The translations under genes were made by a program, and so were the position numbers. Positions 19,001 to 27,272 of a stretch of 64,000 nt of DNA are shown piece after piece. Under the pieces are notes generated by a model. The model saw only the letters and a program-made list of their open reading frames with translations, did no database searches and was not told where the DNA came from. The stretch's first letter is position 1; every line of letters starts with the position of its first letter. Source of the stretch: Sphingomonas sp. ATCC 31555 (GTDB lineage: Bacteria > Pseudomonadota > Alphaproteobacteria > Sphingomonadales > Sphingomonadaceae); assembly GCF_000282895.1 (NCBI RefSeq), contig NZ_ALBQ01000003.1, positions 1 to 64,000 of the forward strand. The letters are read 5' to 3'.

Positions 19001-19560
19001 TCGGCCCGCGCGACCTGTTCGACTATATCTATGCCGTGTTGCACGCGCCCACCTATCGCAGCCGCTATGCCGAATTCCTGAAATCGGACTTCCCGCGCAT
19101 CCCCACGCCGGGATCGCGCGCGCTGTTCGCCGATCTCGTGCCGCTGGGCCGCGAACTGGTCGCGCTGCACCTGCTCAAGTCCGATGAGGCCCCGGCGCTC
19201 AAGACCCCCGAAATCCGCTTCTGCGGCACTGGCGAGGCGCGGGTCGGCAAGGGCTATCCCCAATACACAAACGGCAAGGTGATGATCAACGCCTCCCGCT
19301 GGTTCGAAGACGTGCCCAAAGCCACCTGGGAATTCCACGTCGGCGGCTATCAGCCCTGCGAAAAATGGCTGAAAGACCGCGCCGCCAAGGGTGGCAAGAA
19401 GCAATCCGATGGCCGCGTCCTGACCGACGAAGACGTGCTCCACTATCGCCGCATGGTCGTAGCCCTCACCGAAACCCGCCGCATCATGGCCGAGATCGAC
19501 AAAGTGATCGAAAGCCACGACGGCTGGCCGGGGGCGTTCAAGGTGGGCGGGGAGGAATAG
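16063..19560 (+). CDS. Type ISP-like N6-adenine DNA methyltransferase
   Basis: 1,165 residues. The SAM-binding motif DPATGTGTFLVEVI is near residue 433 and the catalytic NPPY (IGNPPYSV) near 564, marking an amino-methyltransferase acting on adenine. The C-terminal part (FDYIYAVLHAPTYRSRYAEF, later WEFHVGGYQPCEKWLKDR) matches the C-terminal domain of type ISP restriction enzymes. No nuclease or helicase domain is present in this chain; these are supplied by the gene upstream. The open frame extends back to 15808 inside the helicase gene, but MTDITAEELAKVN at 16063 is the sensible start. The region between NPPY and the C-terminal domain (nt about 17640-18870) is markedly AT-richer than the rest, as expected for an exchanged target-recognition region. 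Confidence 0.88.
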   Translation: MTDITAEELAKVNSFPRLVELLRDKLEWPIPDDYGLEDVVFEYEPRELGLKDEDAAKLREIHQLRPLVTNQPWGIFFLSFEDKTMSVTVLRRILRALVVSKRGESKGAERAAWDKSDLIFAANFGKSGERELAFVHFSDAASTGDLPVMKVLGWNARDTVLHNRHAADLLSQRLTWPDDPADQTGWRGQWAGAFEVGHREVITTSQELAKRLAALAGDIRARANQLLAAETDKGPMRTMLEAFRKNLIHDLDDDGFADMFAQTICYGMLAARISRPVGIIADNLADMVPKTNPFLKELFANFLQIGGRDKRSGMDFDELGVRDVVDMINSANMEAVLRDFGDKNPKEDPVIHFYELFLKEYDPQKRMQRGVFYTPRPVVNFIVRGVDEILRTEFDLPLGLADTSTWAQLAARNDKIAIPDHVDPDAPFVQILDPATGTGTFLVEVIDLIHKRMVETWKADGKSAADIKAAWNAYVPEHLLPRLTAFELMMAPYAIAHMKVGLKLVETGYKFGSDERARIFLTNALEPRRDIDLEERMQSQALAHEADQANQAKDRVPVTIVIGNPPYSVKSFNMGPWITELCEPYKEQVRKEESQIQSLSNDYIKFLRLGQVTIDRSKIGVLGMITGHGYMLGSQPRDMRRSLFRSFTRLRAINLNGSVRRNDVAGVDEPVFEIMTGVGIGLYSAAPNKIEGQATYESWEGTFEAKMDRLLTSKVSPVDCDPVRPSPPNFLFWREGELVQEFNEFLDLPTLFGTGDRSADKEIYWSTGFASQQDEFAISFEVGSFDQRMSDLAKSTSRKEISEKYRMCSTNQWNYENAKAFAISGNWKNDITNVAYRPFDFRSAILDSRVLTILKDAVQRNLDIENVALLTSRICNDQIYAHSFVSEMRTDKIFLSSKTSTNTYVLPLWLDSDADRSKRRPNFCDKSVKVLSQHAGLTYNDGIPRGQQGSLGKDFIQPKPEQIGLLDTPWDGRGDLAKTFGPRDLFDYIYAVLHAPTYRSRYAEFLKSDFPRIPTPGSRALFADLVPLGRELVALHLLKSDEAPALKTPEIRFCGTGEARVGKGYPQYTNGKVMINASRWFEDVPKATWEFHVGGYQPCEKWLKDRAAKGGKKQSDGRVLTDEDVLHYRRMVVALTETRRIMAEIDKVIESHDGWPGAFKVGGEE
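17640..18870 (+). other. AT-rich segment inside the methyltransferase gene
   Basis: The bases here are clearly poorer in GC than the flanking parts of the same gene (many AAA, ATT and TTG codons, against GC-ending codons on both sides). The segment covers the NPPY motif and the presumed target-recognition region. It looks like a cassette brought in by recombination; borders are by eye. Confidence 0.6.
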
Positions 19561-19564
19561 GCCG

Positions 19565-20572
19565 ATGGCGATGCGTTCAGCGGTTCACTATCCGGACACG
19601 CACCTCCAGTCTCCGCAGGCTATGGCTTCCGCCATGCTGCTCTGGGACAAGCTGAGGGTCATCGTTCCGTTTGATGACTACCGGATCGAATACAACAATT
19701 ATGACATGGCCGAGGCGTGGGAGCTGATCGGCAAGCCGCTGGTTCCGGACGACGAGAACAAGCGCCAAGCGCACAAGAGCATTGAGTCGATGCTGGCAGC
19801 AGGCGTCCCCCGGCAAATTCAATATCGGGAGGATTTGCAACTCGACCGCCCATACGAAATCTGGCCGCAAAAGCTGCACTACGAGACATGGTGCCTGCTT
19901 CAAGAACACCGCATGACCGCTGGCCCGGTGGCGAACGGTGACTATCCGTTCGATCACGAAGCAGGCATCACGATCATGTCAAAGCTGGCCGATGCTTGCG
20001 CTGGAACGACTTTTGCGCGGGTGACCGACAAGATGCTCGCATACGGCCTGATCGGTGATCGCGATGAACCGGTTCTGGCCCAATCGCATGTGGTTCCGCT
20101 TACGCTTGAGCTGATAGACGCGAACGCGATGTCGCTCGAAAAGCTGATCGATTTCCGGCGTCGCGAGGAGCGGGAGCAGCGAGGTGGGGATTACAAGGCC
20201 TTGCGCCATGCATACGCAGATGCGGTGCAAAGCCATGTTGCCAGGCTTCGCGACGTTCAGAGCCGAAATCATCGCGATCAGCTTAACGTTGAGTTTCAGG
20301 ATGAAATGGCTCGGTATTTGAATGAGTTAAAGCGGGCAATCGGGCTGGCAAAGGCCGAGATGGTGCTGAAGCCCGTCGTGGTCAGCGCCGTTGTCGGTAT
20401 CGGTGGTTTCCTTGCGGCTGGCCCTTTTGGCGGTTTGGCGGGGCTCACTGCTGGGCCGGCCCTGAAAGGCCTGACTGACATGTTCAGCGCCGGGATCGGC
20501 TTCAATGAAAAGCAGCGCAAAGCGATGAACAAGAACCCGATGGCTTACATGTACCAGTTGGCCAGGGCGTAG
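19565..20572 (+). CDS. Unknown protein of the defence-like operon (DUF6236-like look)
   Basis: 335 residues. The start has GGAGGAA 8 nt upstream, only 4 bp after the methyltransferase stop, so translation is coupled. The N-terminus (MRSAVHYPDTHLQSPQAMAS then LLWDKLRVIVPFDDY) resembles a family of island proteins I recall as DUF6236; that assignment is from memory and weak. Residues about 200-265 are charged and helical, and a Gly/Ala-rich hydrophobic stretch near 275-310 (VVVSAVVGIGGFLAAGPFGG) could insert in a membrane, which would suit an effector. No catalytic motif is visible. Confidence 0.7.
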   Translation: MAMRSAVHYPDTHLQSPQAMASAMLLWDKLRVIVPFDDYRIEYNNYDMAEAWELIGKPLVPDDENKRQAHKSIESMLAAGVPRQIQYREDLQLDRPYEIWPQKLHYETWCLLQEHRMTAGPVANGDYPFDHEAGITIMSKLADACAGTTFARVTDKMLAYGLIGDRDEPVLAQSHVVPLTLELIDANAMSLEKLIDFRRREEREQRGGDYKALRHAYADAVQSHVARLRDVQSRNHRDQLNVEFQDEMARYLNELKRAIGLAKAEMVLKPVVVSAVVGIGGFLAAGPFGGLAGLTAGPALKGLTDMFSAGIGFNEKQRKAMNKNPMAYMYQLARA

Positions 20573-20602
20573 CCGTGGCGATGGTTAAAGGGGCGGGTTA
20601 GG

Positions 20603-21462
20603 ATGGCGAAGACCTCAGAAACAGCGACCGGCTTCCATGGTGAAAAGCTTTACCAGAGGCGCGCACGCCTGGTTCTTCCGATCCTTGTTCGTCAAGCTAA
20701 GGCTGGAACGCCGATATTTTACGAGGACCTTGCTGACGAAGTCAGTATGCCCAATCCTCGAAATCTGAACTATCCACTCGGTTGCATCGGGGATGCGCTC
20801 AACGACCTGAGCGATGAATGGGAAGACGAGATTCCGCATATACAAGCGTTGGTCAAAAATCAGCACACCAACTTGCCGGGACCTGGGTTCGATGGCTTTC
20901 TTGAACAGAAAGGCGAGAAGTGGAGCAATGCCAAAGAGCGCCGAGCTATTATTGAGAGCTATTGGGCAAAGATTGCAGCATATCCTTACTGGGATGACGT
21001 TCTTGAGGCGCTGAAACTCGCGCCCACCGCCACCGATCTAGCCCCGGTCATCGCCAACGCGGGAAGAGGCGGGGGCGGTGAAGGACCGGACCATCTTGCA
21101 CTCAAAAACTACGTTTGTGCCAACCCGCAGCTGGTCGGGCTGAAGCTCGGCGATCCAGCTGGAGAGCCGGAGTATCGGCTACCATCTGGGGATTGTGTCG
21201 ATGTGGTTTTTGCGCAGAAACGCCGCATTCACGCTGTTGAGGTCAAACCCGCTGGTTGGTGCCAGACGATATTACGCGCGGCCTGTTCCAATGCGTCAAA
21301 TATCGTGCCGTGATGATGGCGCGGGCAGCCTATGAACATGATGATCGTCCAATTACTGCTTGTCTGGCACTTGGCGGGCCTCTGCCTGCCCAGTTGGTCC
21401 CGTTGCGCAACAGCCTCGGAGTCGAAGTGTTCGAATCGATTGTACCGATGCCACCCTTGTAG
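20603..21462 (+). pseudogene. PD-(D/E)XK nuclease-like protein, frameshifted
   Basis: The first frame gives 236 residues and ends at 21313. Around 21255 the similarity continues in another frame (DDITRGLFQCVKYRAVMMAR ... VFESIVP, ending at 21462), so about 286 residues were originally encoded and one base appears to be missing after VEVKPAG. The core has the PD-(D/E)XK pattern: Asp in CVDVVFAQ near residue 198, then EVK near 213-215, followed by the conserved RGLFQCVKY helix. The frame 1 product keeps the catalytic residues but loses that helix. It may be a real inactivation, a programmed shift or a read error. It lies 30 bp after the unknown protein, in the same operon. Confidence 0.75.
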
Positions 21463-21694
21463 GGTGTAATTGGCGAGGAATATTGGCGAGTTCGCGTGGG
21501 CTTGCAAATTTTTCGGATCGTGCCATATTCATGTGGCTTGCCGAGATGGTGGGCTGAAAATGAACCTGGATTGGTTCTGGATGGGGTTGTCACCGGATGG
21601 TGGCGGTTGAGCCGGGTTACCCGCCTGCTCATTCCGTTGGTTTGAATTTGCCAACGCCGTTCAGCGCCAGTCCTCCTGGATAGGAAGACTACAC
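21463..21694. other. Spacer within the operon
   Basis: About 230 bp between the broken nuclease and the AIPR-like gene. It ends with AGGAAG as ribosome binding site. I see no strong hairpin or separate promoter; the gap could hide a secondary promoter. Confidence 0.35.
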
Positions 21695-23050
21695 ATGAAC
21701 CCGAACGAACTTCTCATTCGCTTTGAAACCGTTGACCGCCAGACCGAAGGGCCTGTTACGCGGCTAATCGGCTTTGCGCGTGCGCGGAATCTGCTGCCCC
21801 TGCTGGACGCCGCCGATCTGGAAGCCAACCCCCGCACTGCGAAGGTTGGTCCGATTACCGCCGATATCATGGAGTCGATCCAGACGACGCCGGAACTGTT
21901 CCCCTTCAAGACCAAAGGCATCCTCGTCGCCTCGGCAAATTGCCGGGAGCTGGAACGGCGGCGCTATCACATGACTTTCGACAACCCGGCGATCGAGGGC
22001 ATCCTTGACGGCGGCCACAATACCCTTGCGATCGGCCTGCACATTCTTGGCGCTGCCGGGGTCGAGGCCAAGGAGGTCAAAAGGGTCAAGAGCTGGCCCG
22101 AATTCAAGGTGGCCTGGGAGGCACACCATGACAAGGTCAAGGCGCTCAAGGGCTCGGCTGCCTCTGGGGAGGGAGGCCCATTGGATTTCCTCGTTCCGCT
22201 TGAAGTGCTGATTCCGGCCGATCCAGAAGACGAGATCGCTCTCGAAGCCTTCACGAGTTCGCTCTTTGAGATCTGTGCGGCACGGAACAACAACCGCCAG
22301 CTCGCCGATGAAGCCAAGGCCAACAAGAAAGGCCTGTACGATTACCTTCGTGACCAGGTTCCGGCGGACATTTCCAAGCGCGTCGAGTGGAAGTCGAACG
22401 ATGGCGGCGATGTGAAGGTTCGCGACATTGTCGCTCTGTCGTGGATTCCGCTGGCCGTTGCTGCCCTTCCCGAAGGGATCTCTGCGCCGCGCACCGCAGA
22501 TATCTACAGCGGCAAGGGCAAGTGTTCGATGGCCTTTGATGCCCTCATGGAACATCCGGAAGTATCCAAGCAGACTGCAGACGGCACTTTCGAACTGCAC
22601 AACGTGGCTATCGCCAGCGCGCTGAAAGTCGCTGGTGACATGCCGGCGCTGTTCGATCAGCTCTACGCCGCGTTTCCCGGCGCCTACAACCGCAACCAGG
22701 GGAGTTTCGGGCTTCTTCGCGCGGTAACGCCTGCTGACAAGCTGAAGTCCAAGCCCCGTACGCCGTACGGAAAGTTGAATTCCGCCTATCGCTATCCGGA
22801 TGGTTTCATTGTTCCACTTGCAGTCGGGTTGCGCGCTTTGCTCAGGTCCGATGCCGATGGGAAGCTGGAGTGGAAGACCGATCCGGCAAAGTTCATCGAC
22901 AAGCATCTCGATGAGATCGTGCGTAAGTACAAAGTGTTGATCCAGGCCTTCGGCGGTGACGCGCAGAAGATCGGCAAGAACGACGGCAGCTATACGCTGG
23001 CGCTGGACGCCTTTGAAACCGAGCTGCTCAAGCTTGCTCAGAACGGCTAA
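21695..23050 (+). CDS. AIPR/DGQHR-like protein of the defence cluster
   Basis: 451 residues. The motif ILDGGHNTLAI near residues 103-113 resembles the conserved NGxQT/DGQHR-type loop of AIPR abortive-infection proteins and DndB-like DGQHR proteins. It is preceded by a beta-rich N-terminus (LLIRFETVDRQTEG, TKGILVASANCRELERRRY) and followed by NNNRQLADEAKANKKG, again as in AIPR proteins. Exact family membership needs a profile search. Its role in those systems is phage defence. The next small gene starts 11 bp downstream. Confidence 0.65.
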   Translation: MNPNELLIRFETVDRQTEGPVTRLIGFARARNLLPLLDAADLEANPRTAKVGPITADIMESIQTTPELFPFKTKGILVASANCRELERRRYHMTFDNPAIEGILDGGHNTLAIGLHILGAAGVEAKEVKRVKSWPEFKVAWEAHHDKVKALKGSAASGEGGPLDFLVPLEVLIPADPEDEIALEAFTSSLFEICAARNNNRQLADEAKANKKGLYDYLRDQVPADISKRVEWKSNDGGDVKVRDIVALSWIPLAVAALPEGISAPRTADIYSGKGKCSMAFDALMEHPEVSKQTADGTFELHNVAIASALKVAGDMPALFDQLYAAFPGAYNRNQGSFGLLRAVTPADKLKSKPRTPYGKLNSAYRYPDGFIVPLAVGLRALLRSDADGKLEWKTDPAKFIDKHLDEIVRKYKVLIQAFGGDAQKIGKNDGSYTLALDAFETELLKLAQNG

Positions 23051-23061
23051 GGGAGACGACG

Positions 23062-23370
23062 ATGGCGTATCGAGCAAGGCCGAGTGGCGTTCGCCTCACT
23101 GAAGCTGATGCCGCGACGATCAAGGGGATGCTGGCGCGAGGTGATCGTCAGCATGACATTGCAGCTTGGTTCGGTGTCAACGGCGGAAGGATCGCGGAAA
23201 TCGCGACCGGGAAGGTGTTCAGCGGTGTCGCATCGTCGCCTTTGACGAACCTGCCGCCGCCGGGCCCGTATCCGGCTGGAAAGGATGCATATGCGGCGCT
23301 TGCTGCACTGCGCGCGGCAAAGCAGGCGATTGTCGCGGCTGAAGAAATGGTGAGCGCCCAGTTGCACTAA
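23062..23370 (+). CDS. Small helix-turn-helix protein
   Basis: 102 residues, start preceded by GGGAG. Residues 12-47 (LTEADAATIKGMLARGD, then QHDIAAWFGVNGGRIAEI) form a clear helix-turn-helix of the sort that reads 'ask and bind' in resolvase-like and phage regulators. The C-terminus is Pro-rich then Ala-rich helical. It is the last gene of the plus-strand cluster and may regulate it or serve as a DNA-binding accessory. Confidence 0.7.
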   Translation: MAYRARPSGVRLTEADAATIKGMLARGDRQHDIAAWFGVNGGRIAEIATGKVFSGVASSPLTNLPPPGPYPAGKDAYAALAALRAAKQAIVAAEEMVSAQLH

Positions 23371-23424
23371 TTGGAGCGGGTCGGCGCACATGGCTCGCAC
23401 CATCTGCGCTGACCCAACCCGTCA

Positions 23425-24305
23425 TCACTCTATGCCTCCAAGCCACTCTGCCGCCTTCGCCGCCGCGCTCGCGGCCGTGAAGATCGCGCGATTGTCGGTT
23501 TTGAGCACCTTGATCCAGCTGGCGAGGTAGCGGGCATGATCGGGGCGCGGACTCGACGACAGGCCAAGGTCGCCGCACAGGAACGCTGATCCGAGCTCAG
23601 CGACCAATTCCTCCATCGCATAGGCATCGTCGCGAACCGCTTGCCGAAAGTCCGTGCAAGCCGGTGCTCGGCACCGGACCAATGCACAAGTTCGTGCAGG
23701 AGTGTGGCGTACCAGTTCTGCCCGGCGCTGCCGGATCCAGTGGCGAAGAAAAGCTGCCTATCAGGCATGGTAATGGTATCTGTAGACGGGGTGTAATGCG
23801 CGCTGTCTCCCTGGATGCGCAAGGCTGCACCGGTTTCAGCAACGAAGGCATCGGCGTTCGGGATCGGATCGAAGTCTGTGGCTTTCGGGAGTTCCGGCAT
23901 CGCGTAGCCCTCCACCTGGCCGACGTTGAACCCATGCGAGGACTGCGCGAAGATGCGCGCCGAGCTGTCCCGTTCCTCGGTCTCTTTGCCATCGACCTTG
24001 TCGATGACCTTGTAGAACACGATCGGAGAGGCCTTCTCACCCTTGCGGACTTGAGCCCCGAGCGACTGCCACTGCCGATAGGTCGCCCAGAGGCCATGCC
24101 CGAAGTCCTGCGCCTCGGCGGAGGCCCAGAGGGCGAGCACGTTGACGCCACGATAGGATTTCCGGGTCACTGCGTTCACCGGGCGGGTCAGCGGCGTGGT
24201 GCTGCGGTGCCAGGGGAGCGAGAATTTCCCGGCTCCGGCTTCAAGCGAGGCAATGATCTGGTTGGTGATGGTGTCGTAGATACTGGCGGTTTGGATGCTG
24301 GCCAT
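23425..24305 (-). pseudogene. ardC: ArdC-like antirestriction protein, frameshifted near the C-terminus
   Basis: ArdC proteins protect incoming single-stranded plasmid DNA and carry a zincin-like domain. The N-terminal ArdC domain (IYDTITNQIIASLEAGAGKF, WHRSTTPLTRPVNAVTRKSY, GVNVLALW) and the zinc motif HELVHWSGAEHRL near residue 204 are intact. Near 23645 the frame slips: the expected GKRFGDDAYAMEELVAELGS continues only in another frame, which ends at 23425. One G of a GG pair appears to be missing. The read-through in the first frame yields Arg-rich nonsense. The full protein would be about 293 residues. It lies next to the transfer genes, where ArdC homologues are usual. Confidence 0.85.
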
Positions 24306-24524
24306 GGTGAAGATCCTTCGTCCTGTCGTTGGGAACGCGGATGAAGGGACAGGCCGGATTGGCCGGGCGGGTCAGCGGCACGCGGAACATCCAACACGGG
24401 AGGGCTTCAGCCCGAAGGGAGCGGGCAGGCTGTTGATCCGCCAGGCACGGCCTGTTGAAGAGGAGCAGTTCATGCCAACGGCAGGACGAAGGATGCCATG
24501 GCCTGCCAAGGCAACGTGGATCGA

Positions 24525-27272
24525 TCAGCCCAAACCAGCCCCCATCGCCTTCGCCTTGACCGGCTCCGGAAGGTTCGCTGCCATCGCCGTCTGCTTCTCG
24601 CCCGCCCGCTCAGAGATCGCGCGGACAAGCCGGTCCCGGTCGTCGGTGACAACGACGGCCTCACCTCTGGCCCGCGACAGCGCGACATAGAGCATCTTCT
24701 GGTCGACCAGATTGGTCGAACGGCTGTCGGCGTGGATCAGGACGCGTTCGGCGGTCTGGCCTTGGGCAGCGTGTGCGGTCTGGACATAGGCGTGGCGCAA
24801 ATGGGTGTCGCGAGGATCGGAGAGGTCGAGCCGCTGCTCGCGCCCGCTGGCCAGCTTCAAGGTGGCCTGACTGGCGGCAAGGTCAATGCCGGTCACAGTC
24901 CCGCCAAGTCCGTTGATCCGTCCCGCATCGCGGTCGTTGCGGGTGAACTGCACCCGGTCACCCGTGCGCAGTTCCAAGGGTTTGGCCTCGAACACCTCGA
25001 CCTTACCAGCACCCCATTGCCTCGGATGCCAGTCAATCGACCGGCCATCCCGGCCCGCAAGGGCAATGCGGCCCCGCTCCGGATCGATGCCCACAATGGA
25101 CAGGGCTTCCCCCCGGTGCACCGCCTTCGCGGCATAGTCACGATTGAACCGGACGACATCGCCGATGGCATAGCTGGCCGCTTCGCGCGCCTCGGCACGG
25201 GTCATGCCCTTGGCCTCGAGAGCGGCAAATTGCAGCTTTGGTGCGGAAAGTTCACCGCGCGATGCCAGCTGATCCCGGATCATGCCGGTGAGCGTGTCGC
25301 GCCCGTCACGCGAAGGCTCGATAACCAGCGTCTTCGCCCGCTCGGTGGATGTCAGGGACAGGTAGTGCCGTGCCATCGCCTCAAAGCGGTCATGCGCGGT
25401 GGCCGCCTCCAGCACTTTCCCGCCGCCACGATCCAGCGCGGCAAGCGCCTTTGCGGCATGCCCTTCGATCGATGCCATGACGGCCTCGCGGGTGTCGGCA
25501 TTGGTCTGCCTGACGACCTCGGCCAGCCTGGTCGTGGTCATGCCTGCCGCCTGCAACTGTGCGAACGCAGCACCTGCTCCGACCGAACCGAGCTGTTTCA
25601 CATCACCGACCAGAATGAGCCGTGCTCCGACCTTGTCGGCGCTGGCCATCAGTTTAGCCATATCGCTGGCAGAAAGCATCGACGCCTCATCGACAATCCA
25701 GACAGCGCCTTTGCTGTTCATGCGCCCCTCGGGCGTCAAAAGGTGGCGGGCGACGGTATCGCCGCGCAGACCAAGCGCATCCCCAAGGACTGTTGCTGCC
25801 GCTGCGGTTGGCGCAAGTGCTGTCACCGACAAGCCGCCGCGCTCCGCCTCGCGGGCATAGGTCGCCAAGACGGTCGTGGTCTTGGCCGTCCCGGCATAGC
25901 CCTGAACGGCGGCAATCCGGTCACGGGATGTCAGCAGGTCGGCGGTCGCGCGCTTCTGATCCTCGGTCCAGGTGTAGCCGGATCGTCCCGACTGCCTTGC
26001 AGCGCGCTCAACTGTTCGCGCAGCCGCCATGGGACTGGCCAGAGGCTCGGCCATGCCGCGCCCGGCCATTTCAAGCTGCAACATGGTGCGCTCCTTCGCA
26101 ATAGCCTGCGGGGTCGTGTAGCCTGCAAACTCCGCGCCGCGCCGGTCGAGAAATGTGCGAGGCACCAGTTCGCCGCGCTCACCGGCACTGGCAATCGCCG
26201 CACCGATCTCGCCGTGTCTTACCTTGCCGAAAGCGAAATCCCCGGCCTCTCTGGCCAGCGTGCTTGCCGAGAACACCGCCTCGCGCTCGGAGAGCTTGGC
26301 TGTGGCGAATGCTACAGCCTGGCGCGCCAGCAATTCAGGGCTGGCCGATGAACCAAGTTGACTCGCCTGCTCCTTTGCACCGGAAACCAGCCTGTCCCGC
26401 GCTCCTGCATCGAACCCATTTGCATCGGCGGTGACCTGCCAGTTGGCGCGCAATTCGCGGATATCGGCATGGGTCTTGGCTTCGCGGGTATCGAGTGCGG
26501 CAATCTGCTTCTCTGCGGCGCTCGCCTCCTCCCGGCTTGTGCCCCGCTCGGCAAGCCGTGCATCGATCGCTGCCGTGCGCTGGCTCAAGGCCTCGATGGC
26601 CTTGTCCGGCACTCCGGCTATCTCGAACATTGCATCCTTGCCCGGCTCGATCCGGTAGCCAAGCTCGGCAACGCTATGCGCCAGTTCCTGCCGGTAGATG
26701 GCGCCGATCTCCTTCTGGAGCTGATAGAATGCTCGGGGCTCCAGACTGCGCCACTTGCCGTCCTTGTCCTGGGTGGCGTTGATCACGACGGCGTGGGTGT
26801 GAAGTTGGGGGTCTTGCGCCCGGCTCGTGGCGTGGTGGAAGGTGGCAATGGCAAGATTGCCGGTGGTCTGGCGCTGCACCTCGCCGCCCTCCCGCACGCG
26901 GGTCGCGGCCATGTGGTTTTCGACATGGGCCAGCGCCACTTTTACAGCCGCGCGGTGGGCCGCGATCAGCCGCTTGTCGCCAGCGACTTCGGCCATGATC
27001 GAGACGGACTTGGGCGCGGACAGGGTGATGTCCCAACCGGGCCGGTGCTCGACCTTGCCGTCGCGGGTAGTGCCCAGTTGCTCGCCATCCACCCGACCTT
27101 CCAGCAGGGCAGCGAACTGCTCGCGGTCCACCTCGCCTTCAAGGCCAAGGGCGGAGGCGGCCTCCCCGAACCATTCGGAGGGGGCGAGACCGCCTTCGGC
27201 ATAATAGTCATCAGCCTCGTAGTAGCTCGCGGCCTGTCCAGCACTCGACAGGGCCGAGACCGAGGCGACCAT
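24525..27272 (-). CDS. traA: MobF-type relaxase/helicase (TraA/TrwC-like)
   Basis: About 915 residues. The N-terminal relaxase domain has paired tyrosines (ASYYEADDYYAEGG), an LHTHAVVINAT histidine motif near residue 158 and SAPKSVSIMAEVAGDK, all typical of the TrwC family that nicks oriT and pilots the strand. The C-terminal half is a RecD-like helicase with AVQGYAGTAKTTT (Walker A variant, near 455), VWIVDEASML (motif II), LVGDVKQLGSVGAG and VQTAHAAQGQTAERV. The start MVASVSALSSAG at 27272 overlaps the traD stop by one base (TGATG), so they are coupled. The open frame upstream to 27590 is within traD and is not used. Confidence 0.93.
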   Translation of the reverse strand: MVASVSALSSAGQAASYYEADDYYAEGGLAPSEWFGEAASALGLEGEVDREQFAALLEGRVDGEQLGTTRDGKVEHRPGWDITLSAPKSVSIMAEVAGDKRLIAAHRAAVKVALAHVENHMAATRVREGGEVQRQTTGNLAIATFHHATSRAQDPQLHTHAVVINATQDKDGKWRSLEPRAFYQLQKEIGAIYRQELAHSVAELGYRIEPGKDAMFEIAGVPDKAIEALSQRTAAIDARLAERGTSREEASAAEKQIAALDTREAKTHADIRELRANWQVTADANGFDAGARDRLVSGAKEQASQLGSSASPELLARQAVAFATAKLSEREAVFSASTLAREAGDFAFGKVRHGEIGAAIASAGERGELVPRTFLDRRGAEFAGYTTPQAIAKERTMLQLEMAGRGMAEPLASPMAAARTVERAARQSGRSGYTWTEDQKRATADLLTSRDRIAAVQGYAGTAKTTTVLATYAREAERGGLSVTALAPTAAAATVLGDALGLRGDTVARHLLTPEGRMNSKGAVWIVDEASMLSASDMAKLMASADKVGARLILVGDVKQLGSVGAGAAFAQLQAAGMTTTRLAEVVRQTNADTREAVMASIEGHAAKALAALDRGGGKVLEAATAHDRFEAMARHYLSLTSTERAKTLVIEPSRDGRDTLTGMIRDQLASRGELSAPKLQFAALEAKGMTRAEAREAASYAIGDVVRFNRDYAAKAVHRGEALSIVGIDPERGRIALAGRDGRSIDWHPRQWGAGKVEVFEAKPLELRTGDRVQFTRNDRDAGRINGLGGTVTGIDLAASQATLKLASGREQRLDLSDPRDTHLRHAYVQTAHAAQGQTAERVLIHADSRSTNLVDQKMLYVALSRARGEAVVVTDDRDRLVRAISERAGEKQTAMAANLPEPVKAKAMGAGLG

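Noticed and set aside
12911..19560. DISARM or BREX identity for the helicase-methyltransferase pair
   Set aside because: No DrmA, DrmB, PglZ or BrxC-like gene is seen; the methyltransferase C-terminus matches type ISP instead.
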